A DNA stretch of 24,102 bases from Coriobacteriales bacterium. Lineage in GTDB: Bacteria; Actinomycetota; Coriobacteriia; Coriobacteriales; JAEZZM01. The first letter of the stretch is position 1. Each line of letters begins with the position of its first letter. The notes beneath the pieces are model-generated. The model had not been told where the DNA came from. It did not search any database and saw only the letters and a program-made list of their open reading frames with translations. A program made the position numbers and the translations under genes. Positions 1 through 8,099 of this stretch are shown here, piece by piece. The stretch is from the NCBI GenBank assembly GCA_029983705.1, contig JASBYZ010000012.1, positions 1 to 24,102 on the forward strand, in the 5' to 3' direction.

Positions 1-55
1 CGATTGCCGGAGCATCATAGGGCTCAGTCCCTCCGCTCTTAAGCAACAAATAATT
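1..55 (-). promoter_or_regulatory. SAM-I riboswitch (S-box leader), truncated by the window edge
   Basis: Read on the minus strand, this stretch carries the conserved S-box core: AAGAG, then GGAGGGACTGAGCCC, then ATGATGC and CCGGCAATC. That matches the established SAM-I pattern of AAGAG, GGAGGGACTGGCCC, ATGAA and CCCGGCAACC. Only the 5' half of the aptamer lies in the window; the 3' half, any expression platform and the regulated gene are to the left. Such leaders normally control methionine or SAM synthesis or methionine uptake genes, so the gene off the edge should be one of these. A TATACT -10-like hexamer on the minus strand at 86-91 could start this transcript, but I see no good -35 for it. 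Confidence 0.82.
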
Positions 56-63
56 GTTACCTC

Positions 64-93
64 TTGATGGTAGATTCTAATCTAGAGTATAAA
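64..93 (+). promoter_or_regulatory. Possible promoter for gltX
   Basis: TTGATG (64-69) and TATAAA (88-93) are 18 bases apart. A second -10-like TATAAT lies at 109-114 without a convincing -35. The spacer contains a perfect inverted repeat, TAGATT-CT-AATCTA (71-84). The region also has to hold the promoter of the leftward S-box transcript, so the assignment of hexamers to strands is uncertain. Nothing else in the 56-202 gap looks like a gene. Confidence 0.3.
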
Positions 94-202
94 TGTAAAA
101 GTGTAAAGTATAATTTTAACTCTTGGTATAACCTACAAATATTAAGCGTTATACTTAGGGTTCAAATGCAAATTTTATAGCTATTCATAGGAGAGATTTA
201 AC

Positions 203-1681
203 TTGTCTGAAGACATACGCGTACGCTTTGCTCCGTCTCCAACAGGACTACTCCATATTGGTGGAGCTCGTACAGCAATCTATAACTGGGCTTATGCTAA
301 GCACTTTAATGGCACTTTTATTCTTCGTATTGACGATACAGACCCTGAGCGCTCAACTAAGGAAAATACTCAGGTAATTTTACGTGCGCTTAAGTGGCTT
401 GGTCTTGACTGGGATGAGGGCCCTTTTAAGGGTGGTCCACATGAGCCATACTTTCAAACTCAACGTGCCCAGACCTATCAAGATGCACTTCAAGAGCTTA
501 TCAAGCGCGATGCAGTATACCCATGTTTTTGCTCAGCAGAAAAACTTGCACAAGATAGAGAAGCAGCACATGAGCGCCAAGACTCATTCCAGGGATACCC
601 TGGCACCTGCAGAAAACTCTCTAAAGAAGAAGCTCAAGCTAAAATAGATGCAGGCGAGCCACACGTTTGGCGCATTAAGGTGCCTGAAAAAGAATTTATT
701 GAATACGATGACTGCGTACATGGTCACGCAAAGTTTAATACCAAAGAGATGGATGACTTCATCTTAATAAGGTCTGATGGTACGCCAACCTATAACTTTG
801 CAACCGTAATTGATGATGCCTTAATGGGAATCACCCACATCATCAGAGGTGATGACCATATCTCAAACACTCCTCGCCAAGTTATGGTGTATGAGGCACT
901 AGGGTATCCAGTTCCAAAGTTTGCACACCTCTCAATGATTTTGGGTCCTGACGGCAAAAAGCTTTCAAAGCGCCACGGTGCAACCTCAGTTGAGGAGTAC
1001 AAAGAAAAAGGATATCTCCCTGAAGTTATCGTAAACTACCTTGCACTTTTGGGCTGGTCACTTGATGGAGAGACCACTATCTTCTCAAAAGAGACCCTTT
1101 GCAATAACTTTGACTTAGACCGCATTTCAAAAAATCCAGCAATCTTTGATGAAGAAAAACTCAACTGGATGAATGCTGAATACCTTAAGGCTCTAAGCGA
1201 TGAGGAATACACCAAGCGTGCAACCATGCCAGCCTTAATTGAGGCAGGTCTTGCAAGTGAAGATGACTACAAGAATAATCCTGAGTGGTTTGAAAAACTT
1301 GCTCCTTTGGCTAAACCTCGCGTTAAGGTAATACCTGAGATTGCCCCACTTTTAAGCTTCCTTTTTAAAGAGGGTGAGCTTGAGTATGACGAAAAGTCCG
1401 TGCAAAAAAATGTAGCAAAAGAAGGCGTAAAAGAGCTTTTGGATCTTGCTACTGAGGCACTCTCAAAAATTGATGCAGATAACTTTAGTGTTGAAGAGAT
1501 TGATAAGACACTCCAGCCAATTCCTGAAGCAAAAGAAGTTTCTAAAAAGAAATTCTTCCAGCCTATTAGAGTTGGCATAACTGGTTCACAGGTATCCCCT
1601 CAGCTCTCAGAATCAATGGAGCTTTTGGGTAAAGAGACCTGCCTTAAGCGTCTTGAAGATGTAAAGAAATTTGCGCTGTAA
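203..1681 (+). CDS. gltX: Glutamyl-tRNA synthetase
   Basis: This class I aminoacyl-tRNA synthetase charges tRNA with glutamate in the cytoplasm. The catalytic Rossmann half shows the HIGH-type motif HIGG at residues 18-21 after RFAPSPTG. The KMSKS-type loop KLSKRHG lies at residues 253-259. The rest is the anticodon-binding region, and 492 residues is normal for a bacterial GluRS. The start is TTG, chosen because AGGAGAG (189-195) sits 7 bases upstream and RVRFAPSPTG follows at the usual distance from the N terminus. The gene is transcribed alone and ends in a hairpin terminator. Its tRNA-Glu and tRNA-Gln substrates are encoded about 7.5 kb away. Whether it also misacylates tRNA-Gln cannot be told from this window. 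Confidence 0.97.
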   Translation: MSEDIRVRFAPSPTGLLHIGGARTAIYNWAYAKHFNGTFILRIDDTDPERSTKENTQVILRALKWLGLDWDEGPFKGGPHEPYFQTQRAQTYQDALQELIKRDAVYPCFCSAEKLAQDREAAHERQDSFQGYPGTCRKLSKEEAQAKIDAGEPHVWRIKVPEKEFIEYDDCVHGHAKFNTKEMDDFILIRSDGTPTYNFATVIDDALMGITHIIRGDDHISNTPRQVMVYEALGYPVPKFAHLSMILGPDGKKLSKRHGATSVEEYKEKGYLPEVIVNYLALLGWSLDGETTIFSKETLCNNFDLDRISKNPAIFDEEKLNWMNAEYLKALSDEEYTKRATMPALIEAGLASEDDYKNNPEWFEKLAPLAKPRVKVIPEIAPLLSFLFKEGELEYDEKSVQKNVAKEGVKELLDLATEALSKIDADNFSVEEIDKTLQPIPEAKEVSKKKFFQPIRVGITGSQVSPQLSESMELLGKETCLKRLEDVKKFAL

Positions 1682-1712
1682 GAGTTTGTTTTAAGCAACA
1701 CAAGCAGTACTG

Positions 1713-1746
1713 GCCCCTACGACTAAGTTCTGTAGGGGCTTTTTTA
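1713..1746 (+). terminator. Rho-independent terminator of gltX
   Basis: An 8-bp GC-rich stem, GCCCCTAC (1713-1720) with GTAGGGGC (1732-1739), has an 11-base loop and is followed directly by a T-rich run (1740-1746). It lies 31 bases after the gltX stop and insulates gltX from the convergent membrane-protein gene. Confidence 0.88.
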
Positions 1747-1781
1747 TGGAAGATTATCAATGAGCAATCAAGCTTATAACG

Positions 1782-2849
1782 CTATTTCTTAATGCGCTTA
1801 AGCACTTTATGCTTTCGCTTCTCAAAACCTTGAAGTGGCTTTTTAGGCTTGAGATGAGTAATAAAGGGAGCTGCAATTATTGTTGGGAAGTAGAAGGTTA
1901 TAAAGCGCCATAAAATCATGGCAGACATTGCTGGATTTCCCTTACCCACAAAGTGACCAAAGAATAAGATAAAGGCGCCTTCTGCTCCTCCACTACCACC
2001 CGGCAGTGGCACAGAGGTTGCAATGAGGTTTACAAAGGCAGTAGCTGCAAGAATATTAAAATAATTGACATCAGTAATCCCCATAGACATGATTACAAAA
2101 TAAGGTACTGAATAAAGACATAAAAGCTCTAGACCAGTTATAATTGCAATGACTACAAGCTTGACTTTGTTATGCTGAAGCTCTTTAAAAGAACTCGCAA
2201 ACTTTTGTACCTCATCTTCTAGTCTTTGGCGCTTGTTTCCCATTCGCTTAATAAGCTTAAACTTTTTAGCCAAATTTAAAATTGCATTACCAAGCTTAGA
2301 GATCCATTTTGGAAAAAGTCCTGCTGCTACAAGACCTATAAGTACAAAAAGGTGCACAACAAAGCCAACTATTGCAAGAAGGGCGATGTTTCCGTAGGCA
2401 GCTCTAAAAAAGCCGATATTAAATACCAACATTACGGCAGCAAATACAGTAACTACTGCTTGAAAGATAATAAATTTTGAGAGTAATACCGATGCAGTTC
2501 TACCAATTGGCACCCCGCCAAGCGCAAGAGACGCTGCCTGAGCAGGTTGTGCACCTGAGGTAGATGGGGTTAGGTTACCAAAAAAGATGCCCAGCATAGT
2601 GGTAGATACCAGACGGGGCTTATCGACCTTAATACGAGCAATCTTTAAAGTTTGATCAAGTGCCAACATTTCAAAGGCAAGATAGGCAAAAAGTGCTACA
2701 AAGCCGCCCAACAGCCAAAACTTATCAACTCGCTGAATTTGAGCAGACACTGCACCAAGCCTACCGGTATAGGAGAGGTATCCTATAAAAGCTGCTATGA
2801 CTAAAACTAATATGCCGAGGTTAATGAGTATGTTTTTGGTTTTTGTCAT
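1782..2849 (-). CDS. UPF0104 / lysylphosphatidylglycerol-synthase-TM-like integral membrane protein
   Basis: A 355-residue polytopic membrane protein of the UPF0104 group (YbhN, AglD, MprF transmembrane domain-like). Family signatures visible are a central TPSTSGAQPAQA segment and the downstream VPLPGGSGGAEGAF glycine-rich loop, spaced among roughly seven or eight hydrophobic helices. The C terminus is very basic (KPKKP, KRKHKVLKRIKK), as expected for a cytoplasmic tail at acidic lipid. Members resemble the flippase part of MprF without its aminoacyl-transferase part, and this protein also has no such domain. Many members are annotated as lipid or polyprenyl carriers, but the substrate is not shown by sequence. 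No strong ribosome site precedes the ATG. It is a single gene, convergent with gltX and divergent from the serine dehydratase gene. Confidence 0.8.
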   Translation of the reverse strand: MTKTKNILINLGILVLVIAAFIGYLSYTGRLGAVSAQIQRVDKFWLLGGFVALFAYLAFEMLALDQTLKIARIKVDKPRLVSTTMLGIFFGNLTPSTSGAQPAQAASLALGGVPIGRTASVLLSKFIIFQAVVTVFAAVMLVFNIGFFRAAYGNIALLAIVGFVVHLFVLIGLVAAGLFPKWISKLGNAILNLAKKFKLIKRMGNKRQRLEDEVQKFASSFKELQHNKVKLVVIAIITGLELLCLYSVPYFVIMSMGITDVNYFNILAATAFVNLIATSVPLPGGSGGAEGAFILFFGHFVGKGNPAMSAMILWRFITFYFPTIIAAPFITHLKPKKPLQGFEKRKHKVLKRIKK

Positions 2850-2894
2850 AAAGTGTTTAGCTCTAACTGTTAATTTTATAATTGCCTGAATAAC

Positions 2895-2923
2895 TTATGC
2901 CATTCTGTCACAAGTCCTATACT
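2895..2923 (+). promoter_or_regulatory. Possible promoter of the serine dehydratase gene
   Basis: TATACT (2918-2923) is a good -10. TTATGC (2895-2900), 17 bases upstream, is only a weak -35. Transcription would begin near 2930, just before an inverted repeat. TTGATA at 2928-2933 has no good -10 partner. Confidence 0.3.
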
Positions 2924-2938
2924 TTTATTGATACAGTT

Positions 2939-2953
2939 ATCTAAACGTTAGAT
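2939..2953. promoter_or_regulatory. Perfect inverted repeat, candidate operator
   Basis: ATCTAA-ACG-TTAGAT is a perfect 6-bp palindrome with a 3-base centre. It lies between the probable transcription start and the ribosome site (AAGGAG, 2971-2976) of the serine dehydratase gene. A dimeric repressor bound here would block transcription. No known regulator consensus is recognised. Confidence 0.35.
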
Positions 2954-2983
2954 TTGCGCACGCTTTAACCAAGGAGTCTACAT

Positions 2984-4561
2984 ATGTCACAGATGTCCAG
3001 CTTTGAAATATTAGGTCCTATTATGATTGGTCCTTCATCTTCTCATACGGCTGGAGCCTTGCGCATTGCTAAACTTGCAAGGTCTTTGATCTTTGGTGAA
3101 GTTTCACACGTACACTTTATCTTATACAACTCATTTGCAAGAACTCATGCAGGTCACGGTACTGATAAGGCGCTTTTAGCGGGAATTTTAGACTTAAACA
3201 CTGACGATTACGACATCAAGCATGCCTTTGAACTTGCAAACAAGTCTGGGCTTTCGTATGAGTTTGAATACTCAGAAGAAGGAGACGGACTTCACCCAAA
3301 TACGGTAGATATCATCATGGATACCCCTGATGGTAATCGCCTGCAAATTAGAGGTGAGTCCAGAGGTGGCGGAAGAATTGTAGTAAGCCAGATAAATGGT
3401 ATTGAGGTAAGCCTCTCAGGTGAGTTTAATACCCTCTTTATTGTTCACAGAGATACCCCTGGTGTGTTAGCAAAGGTATCAACCACCATTGCAAACTTTG
3501 GCATCAATGTTGCTTTCATGAGATCATACCGAGAAAACAAGGGCGGCATGGCCTGCACCATCTTTGAAACTGATGAGCCAATCTGCCAAGAAGCAATCGA
3601 TGAGGTTTTAGAGATTGAGGCAGTATCTACCGCAAGTGCTGTAGTTGTTCCGGGCGCTATTACAAACCCTGGCGCTACAGTTGACCATGACTTTATCTCA
3701 GGAACTGAGCTCCTTGAACTCTGCAGCAAAGAAGATAAATCCATTGGACAGATAATGTTTGAGCGAGAGTGCGAGCTTGTGGGTAAAGAGCTTTCTGTCG
3801 CAAAAATGTATGAGGTCTTAAGCATCTTTAAAGAGGAAACCCATATCCCAATTGAACATCCTGAAAGGTCTCTAGGTGGTCTTATTGGCGGAGAAGCTCG
3901 TAAGGTCTTTTATGCCCCAGAAAAGGTACTCAAGCTTGTAGGCGAGCTGCGCATAAAATCAAGCGCCTATGCTATGGCTGTGCTTGAGCGATCTGCAACC
4001 ATGGGCCTTATTGTAGCCTCTCCTACTGCTGGAGCCTCTGGTGTGGTACCAGGTGTATTAATTGCTGCCCAAGAAGAGATGGGCTTTAGCGATGAAGAGA
4101 TGTTTGATGCCCTCTACACCTCTTGCGCGGTAGGCTACCTGCTTGCTAGAAATGCATCCGTATCAGGAGCTGAAGGTGGATGCCAGGCTGAGACTGGTTC
4201 TGCAAGTGCCATGGCTGCAGCCTCACTATGCCAGCTCATGGGAGGAGGACCTGAGGTGTGTTTGCACGCAGCATCCCTTGCTATTGCAAATGCACTTGGG
4301 CTTGTGTGTGATCCAATTTGTGGTCTCGTTGAAGCGCCTTGCCAGGTAAGAAATGCCGCAATGGCAGCAAACGCAATTACCGCTGCTACTCTTGCCTTAA
4401 GCGACGTTAAGGCAGTTGTCCCCTTTGATGAGTCAGTTGAGGTTATGAAAAAGGTAGGAGCTGCACTACCAAAGTCTCTCAGAGAGACAGCTGAAGGCGG
4501 ACTTGCCCAGGCTCCAAGCGCTCTTAAGCACTGTGCGACCTGCGGAATTTGTGCGCTTTAA
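2984..4561 (+). CDS. L-serine ammonia-lyase, iron-sulfur dependent, single chain (beta-ACT-alpha)
   Basis: Converts L-serine to pyruvate and ammonia in the cytoplasm with a [4Fe-4S] cluster. The N-terminal beta-like domain carries PSSSHTAG at residues 17-24. An ACT domain follows at about 149-222 (FIVHRDTPGVLAKV, then GINVAFMR). The alpha catalytic domain fills the rest. Cys400, Cys442 and Cys453 have the same 42- and 11-residue spacing as the cluster ligands of the Legionella enzyme. A cysteine-rich C terminus (CATCGICAL, Cys523) fits the known tail-in-active-site cysteine. The two-chain B. subtilis type has the same domains as separate SdaAB and SdaAA proteins; here they are fused. The start has AAGGAG 7 bases upstream. 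The stop overlaps the stop of the convergent CPBP gene. Confidence 0.94.
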   Translation: MSQMSSFEILGPIMIGPSSSHTAGALRIAKLARSLIFGEVSHVHFILYNSFARTHAGHGTDKALLAGILDLNTDDYDIKHAFELANKSGLSYEFEYSEEGDGLHPNTVDIIMDTPDGNRLQIRGESRGGGRIVVSQINGIEVSLSGEFNTLFIVHRDTPGVLAKVSTTIANFGINVAFMRSYRENKGGMACTIFETDEPICQEAIDEVLEIEAVSTASAVVVPGAITNPGATVDHDFISGTELLELCSKEDKSIGQIMFERECELVGKELSVAKMYEVLSIFKEETHIPIEHPERSLGGLIGGEARKVFYAPEKVLKLVGELRIKSSAYAMAVLERSATMGLIVASPTAGASGVVPGVLIAAQEEMGFSDEEMFDALYTSCAVGYLLARNASVSGAEGGCQAETGSASAMAAASLCQLMGGGPEVCLHAASLAIANALGLVCDPICGLVEAPCQVRNAAMAANAITAATLALSDVKAVVPFDESVEVMKKVGAALPKSLRETAEGGLAQAPSALKHCATCGICAL

Positions 4562-5298
4562 ACACTTACTCCAAAACCCAGTATTGCAATTAAGGCAAGC
4601 GCTATGAGCACCCCGTCATATAAGAGGTGTGCAAGGTAGGCTATCCAGAAATTCTTGCTGTGTGCATAGGCAATTCCAAGCCCAAGGCGAGCCCCACCAA
4701 TTACAAGCAGTGACTGTACAACATTAAAGTTATAGGTTGGAATATGCACGGCCGCTGCAAGCAAAACAGAAAAGATAAGCGCTAATAAAAGACAGGCCTT
4801 ATGGCTTAGGCCTCGCTGAGCTAAGAGCTGATAGACAAGTACAAATGAGAGCACTGCAACAAGCTCTTCAAAAAAGAGCTGAAACACAAGAAGTAGTGCC
4901 GTAAGTACCATAAACAGTGGTGAGGCTGCTGCAATATCAATAATAGGATTTGCCTGCAGGTTGGATACAAATTGTGCAAGCCCAATTGCCAAAAACATAG
5001 ATAGCAAGGCGTAAAAGAAAATGAGGGGTATTTGGCGCGCCTTTGGCTTAGGTGCAAGATCTCTAAAAGCCTTTCTTCCCCCAAGTATAATAAGGGCCAC
5101 AAGGGCAAAGCCTACAAAACCTATCATCTGCCCTATCGAGAGCACAAAAGGATTTACTCCCGCTTTGACCAAAGCCTCTTGCGGAAGAGACACCGCTACA
5201 TAACTTAATATAACAAAGAGTAAAGAAAGTAGTAGTTTTGACCGCTTAAGGTTGGATAAAGGTATTACAGATTGAAAGTTTATGTAGCTTTGGCTCAT
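4558..5298 (-). CDS. CPBP (CAAX/bacteriocin-processing) family membrane protein, incomplete first motif
   Basis: A hydrophobic protein of about 246 residues with several membrane helices and the three-part outline of the CPBP/Abi glutamic protease family. It has a Glu-Glu pair (FFEELVAV), then a helix ending AAAVH, then LAHLLYD near the C terminus. The usual EExxxR of motif 1 reads EELVAV, so the arginine is absent; reduced or altered activity is possible. I chose ATG at 5298 because GGAG lies 4 bases upstream on the minus strand. A longer frame to 5394 would overlap the start of the neighbouring plus-strand gene and has no ribosome site. The substrate is unknown. Its stop overlaps that of the serine dehydratase, and no separate terminator is visible between them. 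Confidence 0.7.
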   Translation of the reverse strand: MSQSYINFQSVIPLSNLKRSKLLLSLLFVILSYVAVSLPQEALVKAGVNPFVLSIGQMIGFVGFALVALIILGGRKAFRDLAPKPKARQIPLIFFYALLSMFLAIGLAQFVSNLQANPIIDIAAASPLFMVLTALLLVFQLFFEELVAVLSFVLVYQLLAQRGLSHKACLLLALIFSVLLAAAVHIPTYNFNVVQSLLVIGGARLGLGIAYAHSKNFWIAYLAHLLYDGVLIALALIAILGFGVSV

Positions 5299-5384
5299 AC
5301 TTCTCCAAAAGTCGAAATTTAGGCGTGCTAATAGGGCACAAAAGCAAGATAACATAAAATATGTTCCCGAGGAGATATAGATAG

Positions 5385-8054
5385 ATGCAGCCAAATTACA
5401 AAGAGGCTTTAATGTATAAAGAAAATCGCCAAAAGTTTATAGAGTACTTTAGCTCTGGAGAAAAAGATCCGGATGACTTTAGCATTGGCGTTGAGCTTGA
5501 GATGTTTGTTTTTGATACAGACAACAATCTTATAAGCTATGACAGTGGTATATATGATCTACTCTGTGAGCTCAAGAGCTATTTTTCTAAACCATCAGAT
5601 AGCGAGATGATTATTGATGGCCAGCACATGGGCTATGTTGGCGCTATTGATCCAAAGGATTTTGGTCTTGAGGGCCAAAGTGTGGGAATTTCTGTCACCT
5701 TAGAGCCTGCAAGCCAATTTGAACTCTCTGTTGGCCCTGCTCAAAACGCTCATGATGCAGCTGTAGGTCTTGAGGCTGGAATTACACTGTGTGAGAAGGC
5801 TGCAAAAGACTTAGGCAAAGACTGGATTTTTGTAATGCAAGGCTATAATCCTGTATATAGCGCACGTGAGCTTCCCCTCATCAATAAAAAGCGCTACCAC
5901 TTAATGAATGAGAACTTTAAGAAAACAGGCCAGCACGGCATAGATATGATGAGAGGTTCTGCCTCCACGCAAATTTCTGTTGACTACTCAAGTGAAAAAG
6001 ATTTTATCGAGAAGATCAGACTTGCCTATCTCTTAGGGCCAGCACTTGCCCTTCTATTTGATAATGCAAAAGCACCTTTAAGTTCTGACTTACACGACAA
6101 ACGCATGGTTCGCTCCTATATTTGGAGGGATACAGACCCTGCACGCTGCGGTATTATCCCCCACCTCTTTGATGACAACTTTTCTTACGCATCATATGCA
6201 GACTGGTTAATGGATACTCCGGCTATCCTCTATACCTCCCCAAAAGGAAAAACTATCGATACCGAAGATAAAACAATCGGCGAGCTTATAAGCTTAAGTG
6301 AGATTAGTAAAAAAGATATTGAGCACTACATCTCAATGGTATTTCCTGATACCAGACTTAAAAAATACGTTGAGATTAGAGATGTAGACTCCCTCCCACT
6401 CACATATGCTTGTGTACTTGTGGCCTTATGTGAAAGCATCTTTTATAGTGCGGATGCAAAAGCTCAGGTTTTTGACCTTGTTGGCAAAGACTATTTGAGC
6501 GAAGAGGCAGTGTATGAGTCAAGAAGCTCAGTTATGAAAGATGGTTTTTCTGGCAAGCTCTATGGAAGAGATGCACATGAGTTTTTAGATTCGCTCTACC
6601 ACATTGCCCTTAAGGCTTCTGATGATAGTTCAAAGAGCTACCTAAGCGCCTTAGAGCCCCTGCTCACTGAAGGTAAAACTGTATATGAGTACCTGCATAA
6701 AGATGAAAAAAATATAGAGGTCTTAGACCCTAACAAAGAGTTTATAGGCTTAATTCAAAAAAATTCAGGAGATGCAGAAAATATTGAGCGCATGAAGCAA
6801 GCACTCAGAGATAACCCCTACGCTCAGCGCTCCGGACAGCCTCTGGTTTCAAGCTATACCCCAAAGATTTACTCAGCATCTATGGTTAAAGATTTTGAGT
6901 GTATAGCCGAAAAAACCCATGAAATCATGTGTAAGGCTAGCAAGTATTACCGTGAACATGAAGACTTTAGAGCACTCTTTAACTTTGATCCAGAACTTGA
7001 AGAGCTTATTTTACTTGACACCGGATACTCTCAAGTCATACCGCTTTCTCGTGTTGATATTTTTTATAACGAGAAAACTGGTGAGTGGAAATACTGCGAA
7101 CTTAACACCGATGGCTCATCTGGAGTGGCCTTTCAGCAGTCTGCTGATGAGGCACTTATGCACTCAGAAAGCTTTAAAGAGATTGCCCAAAGGTATAAGC
7201 TCACCTCATTTAGCTTGGTTCAAAAATGGGCAAAGGTCTTAACTGACTGCTACACTGAATACGCCCACAACAAAAATCTCAGTACAGATAAAGAAATCTA
7301 CATTGCTGTTGTTGACTACAAAGAGTCTGTGATGCGCGCAGAGGTTAAACTTTATAAGGAGCTCTTTGAATCAATTGAAGGCTTTAGCTTGGATTTTGTT
7401 GATATTAGAAATCTTAAATTTATAGACGGTAAACTCTGTGACAAAGAAAATAAACAAATAGACTGCGTGTGGAGACGAGCTGTCACCTCAGAGATGTTTG
7501 AAAAGTTTGATGATGGTGCTCAAGCACTCATTGATGCAGCTAAAACTGGTAGCGTCTGTCTAGTAGGCGGATTTATTACCCACCCAGCTGCGGTTAAAGA
7601 GTTTTTACCAATACTTGCCTCAGACATTGCCCAAAACTTCTTAAGTGAAGAAGAGCACGCCTTTATTAAAGAGCACACTCCCCTTACTCTTGAGCTCAAT
7701 GCCAACTTTAAGCTTGAGCAAATTGATCGCTCTAAACAGTGGATTATTAAGCCAGGTGCATCCTATGGTGGTCAGGGTGTATATGCTTCAAAAGATTTTA
7801 GCGATGAAGACTTTACAAAACTTATAAAAGAAAAACGTACAGAGGGTGGATATATTATCCAAGAATACATAGAGCCCTACAAAACGCCAGCCTATCAAAA
7901 AGAGGGACAAGGCTATGGCTTTATCCCTCATAACAATCTTGTAGGTCTGTATGTGTTTGGCGATGACTTTTCTGGTATCTACTCACGCATAGGCACTCAA
8001 GCTATCATTACCTCACACAGCGATCAAAAAATCGTACCAACCTTTATCGCTTAG
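5385..8054 (+). CDS. Plant-type glutamate-cysteine ligase (GCS2) fused to a glutathionylspermidine-synthase-like ATP-grasp ligase
   Basis: An 889-residue two-domain ligase. Residues 1 to about 430 match the GCS2 family (plant GshA, EgtA): IGVELEMF (34-41), LEPASQFELSVGP (106-118), KKRYHLMN, MRGSASTQISVDY (189-201) and SYIWRDTDPARCG. This half should join glutamate, probably to cysteine, using ATP. Residues from about 470 to 889 resemble the circularly permuted ATP-grasp of glutathionylspermidine synthase: ELNTDGSSG (572-580) with metal-binding acid and amide residues, VWRR, KPGASYGGQGV (789-799), IIQEYIEP (824-831) and a C-terminal GIYSRIG stretch. Classical GshF instead joins an E. coli-type ligase to a D-Ala-D-Ala-ligase-like ATP-grasp, so this is a different architecture. 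GAGGAG (5369-5374) lies 10 bases before the ATG. The product may be glutathione or another gamma-glutamyl compound; the second amine substrate is unknown. Confidence 0.85.
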   Translation: MQPNYKEALMYKENRQKFIEYFSSGEKDPDDFSIGVELEMFVFDTDNNLISYDSGIYDLLCELKSYFSKPSDSEMIIDGQHMGYVGAIDPKDFGLEGQSVGISVTLEPASQFELSVGPAQNAHDAAVGLEAGITLCEKAAKDLGKDWIFVMQGYNPVYSARELPLINKKRYHLMNENFKKTGQHGIDMMRGSASTQISVDYSSEKDFIEKIRLAYLLGPALALLFDNAKAPLSSDLHDKRMVRSYIWRDTDPARCGIIPHLFDDNFSYASYADWLMDTPAILYTSPKGKTIDTEDKTIGELISLSEISKKDIEHYISMVFPDTRLKKYVEIRDVDSLPLTYACVLVALCESIFYSADAKAQVFDLVGKDYLSEEAVYESRSSVMKDGFSGKLYGRDAHEFLDSLYHIALKASDDSSKSYLSALEPLLTEGKTVYEYLHKDEKNIEVLDPNKEFIGLIQKNSGDAENIERMKQALRDNPYAQRSGQPLVSSYTPKIYSASMVKDFECIAEKTHEIMCKASKYYREHEDFRALFNFDPELEELILLDTGYSQVIPLSRVDIFYNEKTGEWKYCELNTDGSSGVAFQQSADEALMHSESFKEIAQRYKLTSFSLVQKWAKVLTDCYTEYAHNKNLSTDKEIYIAVVDYKESVMRAEVKLYKELFESIEGFSLDFVDIRNLKFIDGKLCDKENKQIDCVWRRAVTSEMFEKFDDGAQALIDAAKTGSVCLVGGFITHPAAVKEFLPILASDIAQNFLSEEEHAFIKEHTPLTLELNANFKLEQIDRSKQWIIKPGASYGGQGVYASKDFSDEDFTKLIKEKRTEGGYIIQEYIEPYKTPAYQKEGQGYGFIPHNNLVGLYVFGDDFSGIYSRIGTQAIITSHSDQKIVPTFIA

Positions 8055-8061
8055 ATTTTTT

Positions 8062-8099
8062 AAAGCTCAGGTGTAAAACTTTACGCCTGAGCTTTCTTT
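8062..8099. terminator. Terminator hairpin between convergent genes
   Basis: AAAGCTCAGG (8062-8071) pairs with CCTGAGCTTT (8086-8095), and the stem extends inward through a G-U and four more pairs to a 4-base loop. On the plus strand it ends in CTTTCTTT, a moderate U-tract 10-45 bases after the ligase stop. The 3' arm lies inside the last codons of the convergent flavoprotein gene, so its terminal codons double as terminator. Confidence 0.65.

Noticed and set aside
2..67. Short open frames at the left edge that look like the C terminus of a gene
   Set aside because: The minus strand here is a clear SAM-I riboswitch core, so conservation is explained by RNA; the peptides match no family.
5299..5394. 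Longer N terminus for the CPBP protein
   Set aside because: It would overlap the plus-strand ligase start and lacks a ribosome site, whereas GGAG precedes the ATG at 5298.
5385..8054. Calling the fusion protein GshF
   Set aside because: Both halves belong to families different from those in GshF, so the symbol would imply a known enzyme that the sequence does not show.
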